From: Spirosoma panaciterrae DSM 21099
Lineage (GTDB): Bacteria; Bacteroidota; Bacteroidia; Cytophagales; Spirosomataceae
Assembly (NCBI RefSeq): GCF_000374025.1
Contig: NZ_KB893196.1
Coordinates: 22,034-86,033, forward strand
Direction of reading: 5' to 3'
Length of the DNA stretch: 64,000 nt
Shown here: positions 45,382-55,433 of the stretch, in pieces
Layout of the letters: every line of letters begins with the position of its first letter
Numbering within the stretch: the first letter of the stretch is position 1
Notes under the pieces: model-generated
Seen by the model: the letters and a program-made list of their open reading frames with translations, nothing else
Database searches by the model: none
What the model was told of the DNA's origin: nothing
Made by a program: the position numbers and the translations under genes

Positions 45382-46407
45382 TTAAATTCTTGTATTGAAC
45401 ACCGCCTTGATGATACCTTTTATACAATCACGAATACAAAGCACGGCATATTCGAGCTGATTTAAGCGATGCCAGCGTACTGAATGAATGGGTTGTTCAT
45501 AGGCACCAAAGCTCTGATAGAACTGCCGGACAGAGGGCTTTTCAGGGCTTTCAAAATCGAACAACCACGGAATCGTCTCCCTTTTGTAATCTATATTCTC
45601 CTGAATCGTCCGATCAATCAGTAATGTACGGGCATTGCCTTTCCTTCCGGCCTCCGATGCTGCGTTGAAAAGGTAAATAATCCGGTTCCCTTCCTGAGCA
45701 AACAGAACACCCGCTTCGATATGTCCATCCCGGACAGCGTATTGAATTCGTCCACAATTGCGCTGAATCAAGGCAGATGTTAGATTTCTGAGCAGGTCAT
45801 ACGCCCACTCCGGCACTCCGCCATCCATCAGCCCGGCGTGATGCCGCCTGAACAAATTCAGGAGTGGTTCCGGGTCCGACGAAAAGACAAGGGTCCAGTT
45901 GGCAACTTCCGCCCGACGCAAATTGCATTTACGATCGCGCGAATATTGTTGATAGACCGTCTTGTAATCAGGCGCCAACCCCAGTACGTGTGTAGATGAC
46001 TGTCGAACGGTATCGAAACCGCTTAGGTCATGAATTGACCGACGCGTGCTATAACTTGATCCATACCGAAACGCATCCGTCAACAGGCGAAAAAACGGGC
46101 GAACATCCAACGCCGTATCCCGACTAAAAATATCCAGAAACTGGCAGAAAAACGGCTGATGCACCACCCACTTATACCGAAAACCCGCTACCCCTTTTCG
46201 GCGTAGTGGAATCGGCATGACGGCCTCATATTGCCCTGCATCATCCAGAAGGACAATCCCTACCCACGACCATCTGGGCCGTGGCAAAACAGCATCCAGG
46301 TACCATGAGTAGCCATAGATAATCCGCTGCGGTGAAGCCGCTACGCAGGTATCCCAGGCTAAAACGTCGATTTGCTCGCGGGAAACCAGATGAGGAACTT
46401 TTGCCAA
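45382..46407 (-). CDS. FemAB/BioF2-like acyltransferase (GNAT-type)
   Basis: 341 residues. The layout fits the peptidoglycan/cell-wall acyltransferase-like GNAT fold (PF13480): VYQQYSRDRKCNLRRAEVANW, LLNLFRRHHAGLMDGGVPEWAYDLLRNL, GHIEAGVLFAQEGNRIIYLFNAASEAGRKGNARTLLID and LFDFESPEKPSVRQFYQSFGA. Members transfer acyl or aminoacyl groups, often in polysaccharide or lipid modification. It lies directly after dnaA on the same strand with 77 bases between, but no functional link is apparent. Confidence 0.7.
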   Translation of the reverse strand: MAKVPHLVSREQIDVLAWDTCVAASPQRIIYGYSWYLDAVLPRPRWSWVGIVLLDDAGQYEAVMPIPLRRKGVAGFRYKWVVHQPFFCQFLDIFSRDTALDVRPFFRLLTDAFRYGSSYSTRRSIHDLSGFDTVRQSSTHVLGLAPDYKTVYQQYSRDRKCNLRRAEVANWTLVFSSDPEPLLNLFRRHHAGLMDGGVPEWAYDLLRNLTSALIQRNCGRIQYAVRDGHIEAGVLFAQEGNRIIYLFNAASEAGRKGNARTLLIDRTIQENIDYKRETIPWLFDFESPEKPSVRQFYQSFGAYEQPIHSVRWHRLNQLEYAVLCIRDCIKGIIKAVFNTRI

Positions 46408-46484
46408 ACTGATGAATGACGATAGATAGTACCTCTGAGACGTCAGCCTGCTCTTTTCGTCAACCCTATGTCCGAAATGAGGGG

Positions 46485-47918
46485 TTACTTAAACTGAGCT
46501 TTCAGCTTTTCGATCATATCGCGGGTTTCGGCGTGTTTGGCCACCAGATCACTGATCGTTTGAACGGCGTGAATCACCGTACTATGATCGCGTCCGCCAA
46601 AGTGATAGCCAATGGACTTAAGCGACAGATCGGTTTTTTCTTTGGCCAGATACATGGCGACCTGACGGGGGTGTACCAGTTCACGTTTCCGACTTTTCGC
46701 TTTCAGATCGGCAATAGTCACGTTAAAGTAATCGGCCACTGCTTCCTGGACCGAATCGATGGTTACTTCCCGATCAGAATCGACTACGATATTTCGGAGG
46801 GTCTGCTTCGCCAGCTCCAGATCAATATCGCGCCGATTTAGCGAAGCCTGGGCCATCAGCGAGACAATAACCCCTTCGAGTTCGCGTACGTTTGTATTAA
46901 CGCTATGAGCGAGGTACTCAATCACATTGTCGTCGATATAGATACCTTCGGTCTGTAGTTTTTTCTGGATAATGGCGATACGGGTTTCCAGGTCTGGTGT
47001 CTGCAAATCGGCCGAAAGCCCCCATTTGAAGCGGGAAAGTAGCCGATCTTCCAACCCGTCCAGCGCCCGTGGAGCCCGGTCCGACGTCATGATAATCTGC
47101 TTGCCCGACTGGTGCAGGTGATTGAAGATATGGAAGAAAATTTCCTGTGTCTTCTCTTTCTTCTGCAGGAACTGCACATCGTCGATAACCAGCACATCGA
47201 CCTGCATGTAGAACGACGTAAAGTCACGAATACCATCGGTCCGTACCGCATTCAGAAACTGATTGGTAAACTTCTCCGACGTGACGTACAGAACAAACTT
47301 ATTATGACTGTTATTCTTGATGTAGTTCCCGATGGCCTGGACCAGGTGTGTTTTGCCCAACCCTACCCCACCGTAAATCATCAGTGGGTTGAAGGAGGTG
47401 ACTCCAGGGCGCTCAGCCACCGCATAGCCAGCCGAGCGAGCCAGCCGGTTGCAATCGCCTTCCACATAATTCTCGAAGGTATAACTCGGGTTCAGGTACG
47501 AATCGAGCGTAAGCGAATCGAGGTCTTTAAGCTGGAACGGGCTTTTAAGAATATCGGGGTTGACGTTGTCGGGCTTGGCCGTTTGGGGGCTTTTGGTCGT
47601 GGGCACATTAACCGTTAGCGGTCGATTCTGCTCATTTCCCTTATCGACAATAATCGAGTACTCCAACTGACCTGTTGGCCCGATAGCCGTATCGAGCGCC
47701 TTACGAAGCGCGTGTACGAAATTCTCTTCCAGCCATTCGTAAAAGAACTCACTGGGCACCTGAATCGTCAAAACATTCCCATTGAGCCGTAGAGGCACGA
47801 TGGGTTCAAACCAGGTATTAAAACTTTGTTCGGGAACAATTTCCCGAATAACGTTCAGACAGCGATTCCACACCGTCGTTACTTCACGCTGCATGCCTGT
47901 CTGAGTGGTTACATTCAC
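46485..47918 (-). CDS. dnaA: Chromosomal replication initiator DnaA
   Basis: 477 residues. The AAA+ initiator that opens the replication origin. The N-terminal DnaB-contacting domain has VWNRCLNVIREIVPEQSFNTWFEPIVPL; the ATPase domain has GGVGLGKTHLVQAIGN, VLVIDDVQFLQKKEKTQE and DRLLSRFKWGLSADLQ; domain IV carries the DNA-binding signature FGGRDHSTVIHAV. The start could be the ATG at 47918 or 47894. CATATTTG at 47961-47968, one mismatch from the -7 element, may be the promoter. No row of DnaA boxes was seen beside it, in line with origins often lying elsewhere in this phylum. Confidence 0.96.
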   Translation of the reverse strand: MNVTTQTGMQREVTTVWNRCLNVIREIVPEQSFNTWFEPIVPLRLNGNVLTIQVPSEFFYEWLEENFVHALRKALDTAIGPTGQLEYSIIVDKGNEQNRPLTVNVPTTKSPQTAKPDNVNPDILKSPFQLKDLDSLTLDSYLNPSYTFENYVEGDCNRLARSAGYAVAERPGVTSFNPLMIYGGVGLGKTHLVQAIGNYIKNNSHNKFVLYVTSEKFTNQFLNAVRTDGIRDFTSFYMQVDVLVIDDVQFLQKKEKTQEIFFHIFNHLHQSGKQIIMTSDRAPRALDGLEDRLLSRFKWGLSADLQTPDLETRIAIIQKKLQTEGIYIDDNVIEYLAHSVNTNVRELEGVIVSLMAQASLNRRDIDLELAKQTLRNIVVDSDREVTIDSVQEAVADYFNVTIADLKAKSRKRELVHPRQVAMYLAKEKTDLSLKSIGYHFGGRDHSTVIHAVQTISDLVAKHAETRDMIEKLKAQFK

Positions 47919-48196
47919 GAGAAACTAATTGTGCTACGGTTGATTCCGCAAAAAAGGAGACAAATATGGGGAAAATATCCGACCAGACCATACAAATGAA
48001 GGCATGATTTAAGTCATCATCGCTCCCGCTTCAGCAATGTTAAGCTAAAATTAAGGGATTCAGCTTGAACGTCAAGGGGGTGGCAAAATCCCTTTGAATA
48101 ATACAACGATGCCCTGTATCAGCGAGTTAAAAACGCATGACTTTCCCGAAAAGATAAAAACGTTACTTTTACAGCGTATCGTCTTAATCGTACTCG

Positions 48197-49516
48197 ATGG
48201 ACTCTTTTTTTTCGTCATCTTTTCCTCCAACCGACCAATCAGCCTGGCTGGCACAGGTTCAGCGGGAACTTAAAGACGCTGGTGCTTATGAAAGCCTACG
48301 CTGGCATACCGACGAAGGGTTTACGCTGGAGCCCTATTATACAGCCGATGATCTAAATCAATTGCCACTTACGCTGATTCAGGACGCGCAGAAGCCGATT
48401 CCCGGCTGGGTTAATGCCCCCGAATGTACAGGCTCGAATGAAAAAACGGCCAATGCGGTTCTCAGAGACACACTCGCCAAAGGAGCAGACGGATTAGTGG
48501 TCCGGTTACCTGCGAGACCTGACCTCTCGCAGTTGCTAAATGGCATAAAACTGACCGAAACGCCTGTTTACTTTCAGTTTCAGCCGGGAGTCACTTCACA
48601 GGAAATAGTCGATGTGGTTCAACGCCTGAAAACCATTGCTCCTTACCAACTCAAAGGGGGCCTACTAACCGATGCTGGTGAAGCAACCGCCCAGATTACT
48701 CAATTAACGGCCGATTCTCCCCAGTTTTATACGGTTGGGGTCAGTAGCCACGCTTTTCATCAGGCCGGAGCCACAGCGACCCAGGAACTAGCGTTCCTGC
48801 TGGCTTCGCTGGCAGACCGATTCGACCCACTCACAGATGCCGGATTACCGATTGAGCAACTGGCTCAAAAACTCATTCTCTCCGTTTCCATCGGAACCGA
48901 TTATTTTTTAGAAATCGCCAAACTCAGGGCCTTACGGGTACTCATTCAACGCTTCTTACAGTTTTACCAGGAATCGGCCATAAGGTATCCGATTCAGATC
49001 CATGCCCGAACCTCTAGGTTTTACGACTCTACGGCTACTGCCTATACCAACATGATACGAGCCACTACCGAAGCCATGGCAGCCATCATCGGTGGGTGCG
49101 ATGTATTGAGTATCCACGCGTACGATGCCGTTCTGAATCAATCAAGCGAATTCTCGGAACGAATAGCCCGTAACCTTTCTATCCTGCTGAGCGACGAATC
49201 GCATTTAGGCAAAGTTGCTGACCCTTCAGCTGGATCGTATTACGTTGAAAGCCTGACCCATCAGCTAGTGGAAATGGCCTGGGCCCTTTTTACAACCATC
49301 GAAAAGCGGGGAGGCATGGCCAAAGCCATAGCCGATGGGTACATACAGGCCGAGCTGGAACGCGCCTATCAGGCTAAAGTAGAAGCGATTAAAAACGGAC
49401 GCGTGCTGGTAGGGGTCAACAAATTCCGTTTTGACGAGACGACAACGCAAACCCATACCCTAACCACTGAAGAAACAGGATTAGCCGAAAAACGACTGGC
49501 CGAACCCTTTGAGTAA
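48197..49516 (+). CDS. mutA: Methylmalonyl-CoA mutase small subunit
   Basis: 439 residues. The catalytically inactive partner of the B12-dependent mutase that interconverts methylmalonyl-CoA and succinyl-CoA. It keeps the substrate-barrel region (SVSIGTDYFLEIAKLRALRVL, THARTS-like IHARTSRFYDSTATAYTNMIR, GGCDVLSIHAYDAVL, DPSAGSYYVESLTHQLVEMAW) but ends before any cobalamin-binding domain, which shortens it relative to MutA proteins of about 600 residues. The large subunit gene starts three bases after its stop, so they are cotranscribed. TACTTTTA at 48164-48171 is a one-mismatch -7 element just upstream. Confidence 0.93.
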   Translation: MDSFFSSSFPPTDQSAWLAQVQRELKDAGAYESLRWHTDEGFTLEPYYTADDLNQLPLTLIQDAQKPIPGWVNAPECTGSNEKTANAVLRDTLAKGADGLVVRLPARPDLSQLLNGIKLTETPVYFQFQPGVTSQEIVDVVQRLKTIAPYQLKGGLLTDAGEATAQITQLTADSPQFYTVGVSSHAFHQAGATATQELAFLLASLADRFDPLTDAGLPIEQLAQKLILSVSIGTDYFLEIAKLRALRVLIQRFLQFYQESAIRYPIQIHARTSRFYDSTATAYTNMIRATTEAMAAIIGGCDVLSIHAYDAVLNQSSEFSERIARNLSILLSDESHLGKVADPSAGSYYVESLTHQLVEMAWALFTTIEKRGGMAKAIADGYIQAELERAYQAKVEAIKNGRVLVGVNKFRFDETTTQTHTLTTEETGLAEKRLAEPFE

Positions 49517-49519
49517 ACC

Positions 49520-51694
49520 ATGAGACCCGATTTTACCCAGAAAATTCAGCAAGCACCGTCGAACGCAACGTCGCTGGAACCTCTAAAGCCCCAGCATTCA
49601 CGTTCTGCGCTTTTTACCACGGCCGAGGGTATTAAACTTAAGCCCCGCTTTACGTCTGCCGATGCTGATACCCAGTACGTTTCGTCGTCGCAGGCTGGTA
49701 TACCACCCTATCTGCGTGGGCCTTATGCCAGCATGTACGTTCGCCAGCCCTGGACAATCAGGCAGTATGCGGGTTTTTCGACCGCCGAAGAATCGAATGC
49801 GTTCTATCGCCGGAATCTGGCAGCCGGTCAAAAAGGGTTATCGGTCGCTTTCGATCTGGCTACCCACCGGGGGTACGACTCCGACCATCCCCGTGTAGTG
49901 GGCGATGTCGGCAAGGCGGGGGTAGCCATCGATTCCGTCGAAGATATGAAAATCCTCTTCGATCAGATTCCTCTCGATCAGATGTCGGTCTCGATGACCA
50001 TGAATGGAGCCGTTATTCCGATCATGGCTTTTTATATCGTTGCGGCTGAAGAGCAGGGCGTTCCACCCGAAAAGTTATCGGGCACCATTCAAAATGACAT
50101 TCTGAAAGAGTTTATGGTGCGGAATACCTACATCTATCCGCCTGAACCGTCGATGCGAATTGTAGGCGATATTTTTGCCTATACAGCCCAGTATATGCCC
50201 AAGTTCAACTCTATCAGTATCAGTGGCTATCATATGCACGAGGCCGGGGCACCTGCACACCTGGAGCTGGCCTATACCCTGGCCGATGGACTGGAGTATA
50301 TTCGAACGGGCTTAAGGGCCGGTATGAACATCGACGCATTTGCGCCAAGGCTGTCGTTCTTCTGGGGCATCGGCATGAACCATTTTATGGAAATTGCCAA
50401 GCTACGGGCTGGTCGTTTATTGTGGGCAAACATCGTCAATTCATTTAGCCCCAAAAACCCAAAATCGCTGGCGTTACGAACGCATTGCCAAACCTCTGGC
50501 TATAGCCTGACCGAACAAGACCCGTTCAACAACGTCGCCCGGACCACCATCGAAGCCCTGGCGGCTGTACTGGGAGGTACGCAGAGTTTGCATACCAATT
50601 CGCTGGATGAGGCTATTGCACTGCCCACTGATTTTTCGGCTCGTATTGCACGCAACACCCAACTGTATATCCAGCATGAAACCAACGTGACACGGACCAT
50701 CGATCCCTGGGGCGGTTCATACTACATTGAATTTCTGACGAAAGAACTGGTCGAAAAAGCGTGGGTACTGATCCAGGAAGTAGAGCAGTTGGGTGGGATG
50801 ACCAAAGCCATCGAGACCGGACTGCCCAAACTTCGGATCGAAGAGGCTGCCGCCCGTAAACAAGCCCGTATCGACTCAGGCAAAGACACCATCGTTGGCG
50901 TCAATCGCTACCAATCCAGCTCCGACACGTCCATCGAATTGCTCGATATAGACAACAAGGTCGTCCGCGAAGCGCAGATTAAACGTCTGAACGAGATAAA
51001 ATCCCGACGAGATCCACGAAACGTAGAGGCCACCCTGGCAGCACTAACGCAGGCGGCTTCGAACCCACCCCAACCCTCGCCAGAAAGCCACGAGAGCGGA
51101 AACAACCTGCTTGCCCTGGCTGTTGAAGCAGCTCGCGCACGGGCTACACTTGGCGAAATTTCGGATGCTATGGAAAAAGCGTTTGGCCGACACAAGGCTA
51201 CCATTCGGGCTGTATCAGGCGTTTATTCGGCCGAGGTATCTGACGATGAAAACTTCCGTCTGGCCCGCCAGATGAGTGATCAATTTGCCGAACTTGATGG
51301 ACGGCGCCCCCGTATTCTGGTCGCTAAGATGGGGCAGGATGGGCACGATCGAGGGGCTAAAGTTATTGCTACCAGTTTTGCCGACCTGGGTTTTGATGTC
51401 GACATGGGGCCCCTATTCCAAACTCCGGCCGAAGTAGCTCGTCAGGCAGCCGAAAACGATGTGCATATTGTGGGTGTATCGAGTCTGGCGGCTGGTCATA
51501 AAACTCTGGTTCCACAACTGATTGAGGAGCTTCGAAAAATCGGGCGCGACGATATTCTGGTCATCGCTGGTGGGGTAATTCCTGCTCAGGACTACCAATT
51601 CCTTTACGATGCTGGTGTAAAAGGCGTATTTGGTCCTGGAACGATCATTTCCGTAGCCGCCCAGAAAATTCTGGCCGAGTTGATGAAGGAATAA
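49520..51694 (+). CDS. mutB: Methylmalonyl-CoA mutase large subunit
   Basis: 724 residues. The catalytic subunit, binding adenosylcobalamin. The N-terminal barrel has QPWTIRQYAGFSTAEESN, GLSVAFDLATHRGYDSDH and THCQTSGYSLTEQDPFNN; the C-terminal B12-binding domain has the base-off motif DGHDRGAKVI with its histidine, plus SSLAAGHKTLVP and IAGGVIPAQD. Length is usual for the family. The pair links propionate and odd-chain or branched-chain carbon to succinyl-CoA, the direction depending on conditions. No epimerase or MeaB chaperone is nearby in the window. Confidence 0.96.
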   Translation: MRPDFTQKIQQAPSNATSLEPLKPQHSRSALFTTAEGIKLKPRFTSADADTQYVSSSQAGIPPYLRGPYASMYVRQPWTIRQYAGFSTAEESNAFYRRNLAAGQKGLSVAFDLATHRGYDSDHPRVVGDVGKAGVAIDSVEDMKILFDQIPLDQMSVSMTMNGAVIPIMAFYIVAAEEQGVPPEKLSGTIQNDILKEFMVRNTYIYPPEPSMRIVGDIFAYTAQYMPKFNSISISGYHMHEAGAPAHLELAYTLADGLEYIRTGLRAGMNIDAFAPRLSFFWGIGMNHFMEIAKLRAGRLLWANIVNSFSPKNPKSLALRTHCQTSGYSLTEQDPFNNVARTTIEALAAVLGGTQSLHTNSLDEAIALPTDFSARIARNTQLYIQHETNVTRTIDPWGGSYYIEFLTKELVEKAWVLIQEVEQLGGMTKAIETGLPKLRIEEAAARKQARIDSGKDTIVGVNRYQSSSDTSIELLDIDNKVVREAQIKRLNEIKSRRDPRNVEATLAALTQAASNPPQPSPESHESGNNLLALAVEAARARATLGEISDAMEKAFGRHKATIRAVSGVYSAEVSDDENFRLARQMSDQFAELDGRRPRILVAKMGQDGHDRGAKVIATSFADLGFDVDMGPLFQTPAEVARQAAENDVHIVGVSSLAAGHKTLVPQLIEELRKIGRDDILVIAGGVIPAQDYQFLYDAGVKGVFGPGTIISVAAQKILAELMKE

Positions 51695-51717
51695 GTCTTA
51701 CACTTAATTCAGCCTGA

Positions 51718-52785
51718 TCAATCCTCCAGTACATTACCAAAAATTGTGTTTTTCAGCAGCAAAGCGCCCAACAGAAAGCTAATGCCCCAGTATAAATACA
51801 CACGGTAAAAATCCTGGATATCTTCATACACTCTGACGTGTACCGGAGCTTTTTCAAGACGGTTGATATGGGCAAATATGCGCTGCAGGCTCCGGGCGTC
51901 GGTAGCCCGGTAGAAACTACCATTTCCAAGGGTGGCAATGGTCTTTAGAATGCCCTCATCGACGGTTCCGGCTTTCACCGACGAAGCACGCCCGACCGCA
52001 ATGGTGTAAAGACGCATTGAAAAGGCTCTGGCCAGTTTGGCAGCCGTAACCGGGTCCAGGTTTCCGGCCGTATTATCCCCATCGCTCAGGAGAATAATTA
52101 GTTTGCTCCGTTCTGATCCGGCCTGTTCAGCATCGGACCGCGTTGTATCGGCCGCTGTGGTAACTGGATCACGCATACGATTGATACACCGGGCCAGCGC
52201 ATCGCCAATAGCCGTTCCCGAAGTCCGCACCATGCGCGTATTAAGCTCATTCAGGTACTGTTTCAGCAAGGTATAGTCGGTTGTCAGCGGACATAAGGAG
52301 AAGGCTTCACCCGCGAAAATCACCAGGCCTATTCGATCATTTTTGCGACTGTTGACAAACGCCTGGGCCACCCGACGGGCAGCGGCCAGCCGATTGGGGG
52401 GCAAATCGCTCTCATTCATCGACTCCGACACATCGATAGCCAGCATAATATCGATTCCTTCCGACTGCTCATCGCGCTGCTGTCGGACAATCTGTGGGCG
52501 AGCCAATGCGACCAGTAGCATAGCCACACCCACAAAGACACTGACAGGCAACAGATAGCGTAGCAAACTTAACCAGCGATCGAACGGACTGTCTGAACCT
52601 ATACGTCTTTGTCGAAGCTGCCCAATCGAAATGTTCAACTGCTGCCGGGCATTTCGACCCAAATAGTACCGTAGGAAAAACAGCACCAGAATTCCCGGAA
52701 TCAGCGAAAGCGCCAGTGGGTGAGCAAAGTGGTATTGTTGCCATTGCACCGAACGAAACCAATAAAGCGAATACCAGGGTTCCAT
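51718..52785 (-). CDS. BatA-like von Willebrand factor A membrane protein
   Basis: 355 residues. Two N-terminal membrane segments (PLALSLIPGILVLFFLRYYL and LLPVSVFVGVAMLLVALA), a VWA domain with the MIDAS motif DVSES in IMLAIDVSESMNESD, the LPPNRLAAAR and DRIGLVIFAGEAF elements, and a C-terminal membrane helix. This is the BatA/BatB type of the Bacteroides aerotolerance cluster. It is the third gene in an operon with DUF58 and a BatD-like protein; a four-base gap separates it from the latter. The VWA domain faces the periplasm. The role is likely envelope stress or metal-dependent assembly, an inference. Confidence 0.88.
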   Translation of the reverse strand: MEPWYSLYWFRSVQWQQYHFAHPLALSLIPGILVLFFLRYYLGRNARQQLNISIGQLRQRRIGSDSPFDRWLSLLRYLLPVSVFVGVAMLLVALARPQIVRQQRDEQSEGIDIMLAIDVSESMNESDLPPNRLAAARRVAQAFVNSRKNDRIGLVIFAGEAFSLCPLTTDYTLLKQYLNELNTRMVRTSGTAIGDALARCINRMRDPVTTAADTTRSDAEQAGSERSKLIILLSDGDNTAGNLDPVTAAKLARAFSMRLYTIAVGRASSVKAGTVDEGILKTIATLGNGSFYRATDARSLQRIFAHINRLEKAPVHVRVYEDIQDFYRVYLYWGISFLLGALLLKNTIFGNVLED

Positions 52786-52789
52786 ACAG

Positions 52790-53794
52790 TCAGGCTATTG
52801 ATGAGGTTTCGGTTGATGGTTCATTCATAGCCCCATTGGCATTGCCGTATCGCTGCAAACGAGCCTGCGCACGACGATACGTTTGTGTAGCGACTTCGCC
52901 CAGAAGGCGCAAAGCAGGTTGGGATTGGGGCGAAAACGAACCGCCATAAATCATTCGGTCGGCTTCCCGTAGCGCATCCGTTACACGATCATCAGCCATT
53001 TGCTCAGCTAGTTCAGGCGTTGTCATGGAGGTATACGGCAGAGAATCCAGCCGTTCCAGATAAACCTTCCATAAAACGATGGCCTGATTTGCCGTTTCGG
53101 AAGCCGTATATGAATTAATATTTCGGCAGAAACGGTTGTATTCATTCAAAAAACGAAGATGCTGCCGGTTGAGCTGATAGAGCCTCCATTGTCGGCTGAT
53201 GGTTCGCCCAAACAGGGCATACACCAGGAAAGCCACGAAGCCTGCCAACGAAAACCCGGTGGCCAATGCCAGGTAATTAAACTGCTGTTGCAAGGTTGCC
53301 AGATCGGTTTCAGTAGCCAGTTTTGGTGTCGGCAAGCGAACAGAATCTGACTTAGCCAGGGGCAACTTCGACCGCAGAAATACCGAATCGACCCGAGACC
53401 AAAACGTTGTACAATCGGCATCACCAATGATTCGAATCGGTACCTTCAGGCGTTGAATCGTATCGGTCTCAAAGGAGATGAGTGTATATACGGCACTATC
53501 CCGGCTGACGGCCATAGCACCAGTACCTGTCGTTTGGGTTGGGAATACAACTACCTTTTCCACTTGATAAGGCGAAAAATGCTGCGCTGTATCCGGGAAT
53601 AATACGTCCTTTATGGCAGGATGTCGATAGGTGAGCGAGTATTGAAATGGGCGACCTATCTCAATGCTATCGGCCAAAAAATACCCTTGCAATGGAACCT
53701 GTCGCAAGGATCGGTTCTGGGCCAGTGATACTCCGGGTTGCCCAAAAACCAGCAGGAACGCCAATAAAATGATTGTGCGATGAATATAAATCAT
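52790..53794 (-). CDS. BatD-like membrane protein between DUF58 and BatA
   Basis: 334 residues. A signal peptide ends near VSLAQ, then comes a beta-rich extracytoplasmic region (ADSIEIGRPFQYSLTYRHPA, then TQTTGTG, SFETDTIQRLKVPIRIIG), one membrane helix at about residues 195-215 (ALATGFSLAGFVAFLVYALFG), and a cytoplasmic tail with helices and Gln/Ser-rich end. The order signal-beta domain-membrane-helical tail is like BatD/DUF4381 proteins, but no single family signature is plain. The stop of DUF58 lies directly at its start, so translation is likely coupled. Confidence 0.65.
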   Translation of the reverse strand: MIYIHRTIILLAFLLVFGQPGVSLAQNRSLRQVPLQGYFLADSIEIGRPFQYSLTYRHPAIKDVLFPDTAQHFSPYQVEKVVVFPTQTTGTGAMAVSRDSAVYTLISFETDTIQRLKVPIRIIGDADCTTFWSRVDSVFLRSKLPLAKSDSVRLPTPKLATETDLATLQQQFNYLALATGFSLAGFVAFLVYALFGRTISRQWRLYQLNRQHLRFLNEYNRFCRNINSYTASETANQAIVLWKVYLERLDSLPYTSMTTPELAEQMADDRVTDALREADRMIYGGSFSPQSQPALRLLGEVATQTYRRAQARLQRYGNANGAMNEPSTETSSIA

Positions 53795-54655
53795 TTACTT
53801 TCTCACCCGGAATAACTCAACAAGTTTTGGTACAAAATCCTCCTGCGAATCGAGGGCCAGGTAGTTGGCATTGTATTGCTTGCAGAGTCGCTCAAGCCGC
53901 ACCTGATTCTGTCGAAACGTGTCATGCAGTCCATTCCGAAACGCAGCCGATGAGGTATTCACCCAGATCGTTCGCCCGGTCTCTGTATCATGCACAGGAA
54001 TAATCCCCAGCCGGGGCAGCTTCACCTCCCGCTGATCGTACAAGTGAATAACGACCAGGTCATGCTTTTTCGCCAGTGCCTTCAGGTTATGTTCATATTG
54101 CTGATCAATGAAATCAGACAACAGAATCACTACACTCCTACGCTTCAGCGCATTAAGCGTAAACAGCAGCGCATCGGCAATACTGGTCCTTCCCGACTCC
54201 GGCTGTAGTTTATACAGGCTCATAATCAACTGATAGCCCGTTTTGAGGCCGTTGGATGGCTTGATGTATTTTTCTTTCTGGTCCGAAAAACAATACATCC
54301 CTACGTGGCTGGCTTCCCGAATGGCCGACAACGCCAGTACCCCACATACTTCTTTGGTAGCCGCCAGCTTGTCGCGATAACTTGGCCCCACCTGCTGGGA
54401 AGCACTCACATCGACCACAAAAAAAACAGTCTGGTCTTTTTCTTCCCGAAATACTTTTACGAACGTACCGTGCCCTTTGGATGACACGTTCCAGTCGATA
54501 GCCCGCACATCGTCGCCGTATTGGTAGGTACGTAAATCCGTAAATTCCAGACCCGTACCTTTAAACACCGACCGAAAACTTCCGCGCATCTGCGAATTAA
54601 CCGCCTTTCGGATGCGGATGTCGAAGTTTCGGAGCCGTGCCAGGAATTCGTCCAT
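53795..54655 (-). CDS. DUF58 domain protein (Bat cluster)
   Basis: 286 residues. The DUF58 hallmark GTGLEFTDLRTYQYGDDVRAIDWNVSSKGHG is followed by a VWA-like segment (FFVVDVSASQ, then SVVILLSDFID). Such proteins usually follow a MoxR AAA ATPase gene in bat operons and act with it in the assembly of metal-bound or multi-protein complexes. No MoxR gene is present upstream here. The next gene, BatD-like, begins at the base after its stop. Confidence 0.88.
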   Translation of the reverse strand: MDEFLARLRNFDIRIRKAVNSQMRGSFRSVFKGTGLEFTDLRTYQYGDDVRAIDWNVSSKGHGTFVKVFREEKDQTVFFVVDVSASQQVGPSYRDKLAATKEVCGVLALSAIREASHVGMYCFSDQKEKYIKPSNGLKTGYQLIMSLYKLQPESGRTSIADALLFTLNALKRRSVVILLSDFIDQQYEHNLKALAKKHDLVVIHLYDQREVKLPRLGIIPVHDTETGRTIWVNTSSAAFRNGLHDTFRQNQVRLERLCKQYNANYLALDSQEDFVPKLVELFRVRK

Positions 54656-54783
54656 AGATACCAGACGTTATGCTTTTTTAACAACCAATCCCGAACTTTG
54701 CCTGACGAGATCAGCTTACAAAGCTATCGTTTTTTCAGTATTCGGCTTACGCAACAAGTGCCTAAACCTCTAAACCAATCCAT

Positions 54784-55170
54784 ATGCATCGGAATCATTT
54801 TCAATCCTGTTGGAGGAATCTGTTGGTAAGCGGCTGGCTGATGGCTGCCTGTACGGCTCCTGAAGATGAACGCCCGGACAACCTGGTTCCGACCGATCGG
54901 ATGGCCGATATTCTGACTGAAGTTCATCTGGCCGAAGCGCGGGTCAGTCGCATGGCCTTAACGTCGATCGACTCATCGAATATAGTCTATAAACGCCTGG
55001 AAAGCCAGATCATTAATAAATACCAGCTCGATACGGCCGTTTATCGAAAAAGTTACATTTTTTACTCGTCGCACCCGCGTGAGATGGAAACGATTTATCA
55101 GCAGGTCACCAAAAACCTGCAAAACATCATCAGTGGAAAAACTAAAAAGGCCCCTGATAACTCACACTGA
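54784..55170 (+). CDS. DUF4296 lipoprotein
   Basis: 128 residues. A short hydrophobic N-terminus ends in the lipobox MAAC, then DUF4296 with VPTDRMADILTEVHLAEARVSRM, YKRLESQIINKYQLDTAVYRKSYIFYSSHPREMETIYQQVTKNL. The family is common in Bacteroidota and of unknown function, apart from the lipoprotein anchor. It is divergent from the DUF58 gene. GAACTTTG at 54693-54700 is one mismatch from the -7 element and may be its promoter. Confidence 0.8.
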   Translation: MHRNHFQSCWRNLLVSGWLMAACTAPEDERPDNLVPTDRMADILTEVHLAEARVSRMALTSIDSSNIVYKRLESQIINKYQLDTAVYRKSYIFYSSHPREMETIYQQVTKNLQNIISGKTKKAPDNSH

Positions 55171-55433
55171 CCCGTATAGAGACTTACCTTTTTGTTCACT
55201 ATTGATTAAACCCGGTCACCAACAATCTGGCAACTACTTTGGCAAACCCCAATGGGCAAAACAATTGATAACTACCCGCTTGTACAAACCGACCACTCCG
55301 GCCCGAAACCCAGTTCAGGAACAACAGTCGGTAACCAAAATCCTGATTAACAATTTTTAATGATTAATTTGTACAAAAAGCGTGGGTTTTGTTGTTGTAC
55401 AGATAATCCCTCTCTAAACGTAACTAAGAAGCT

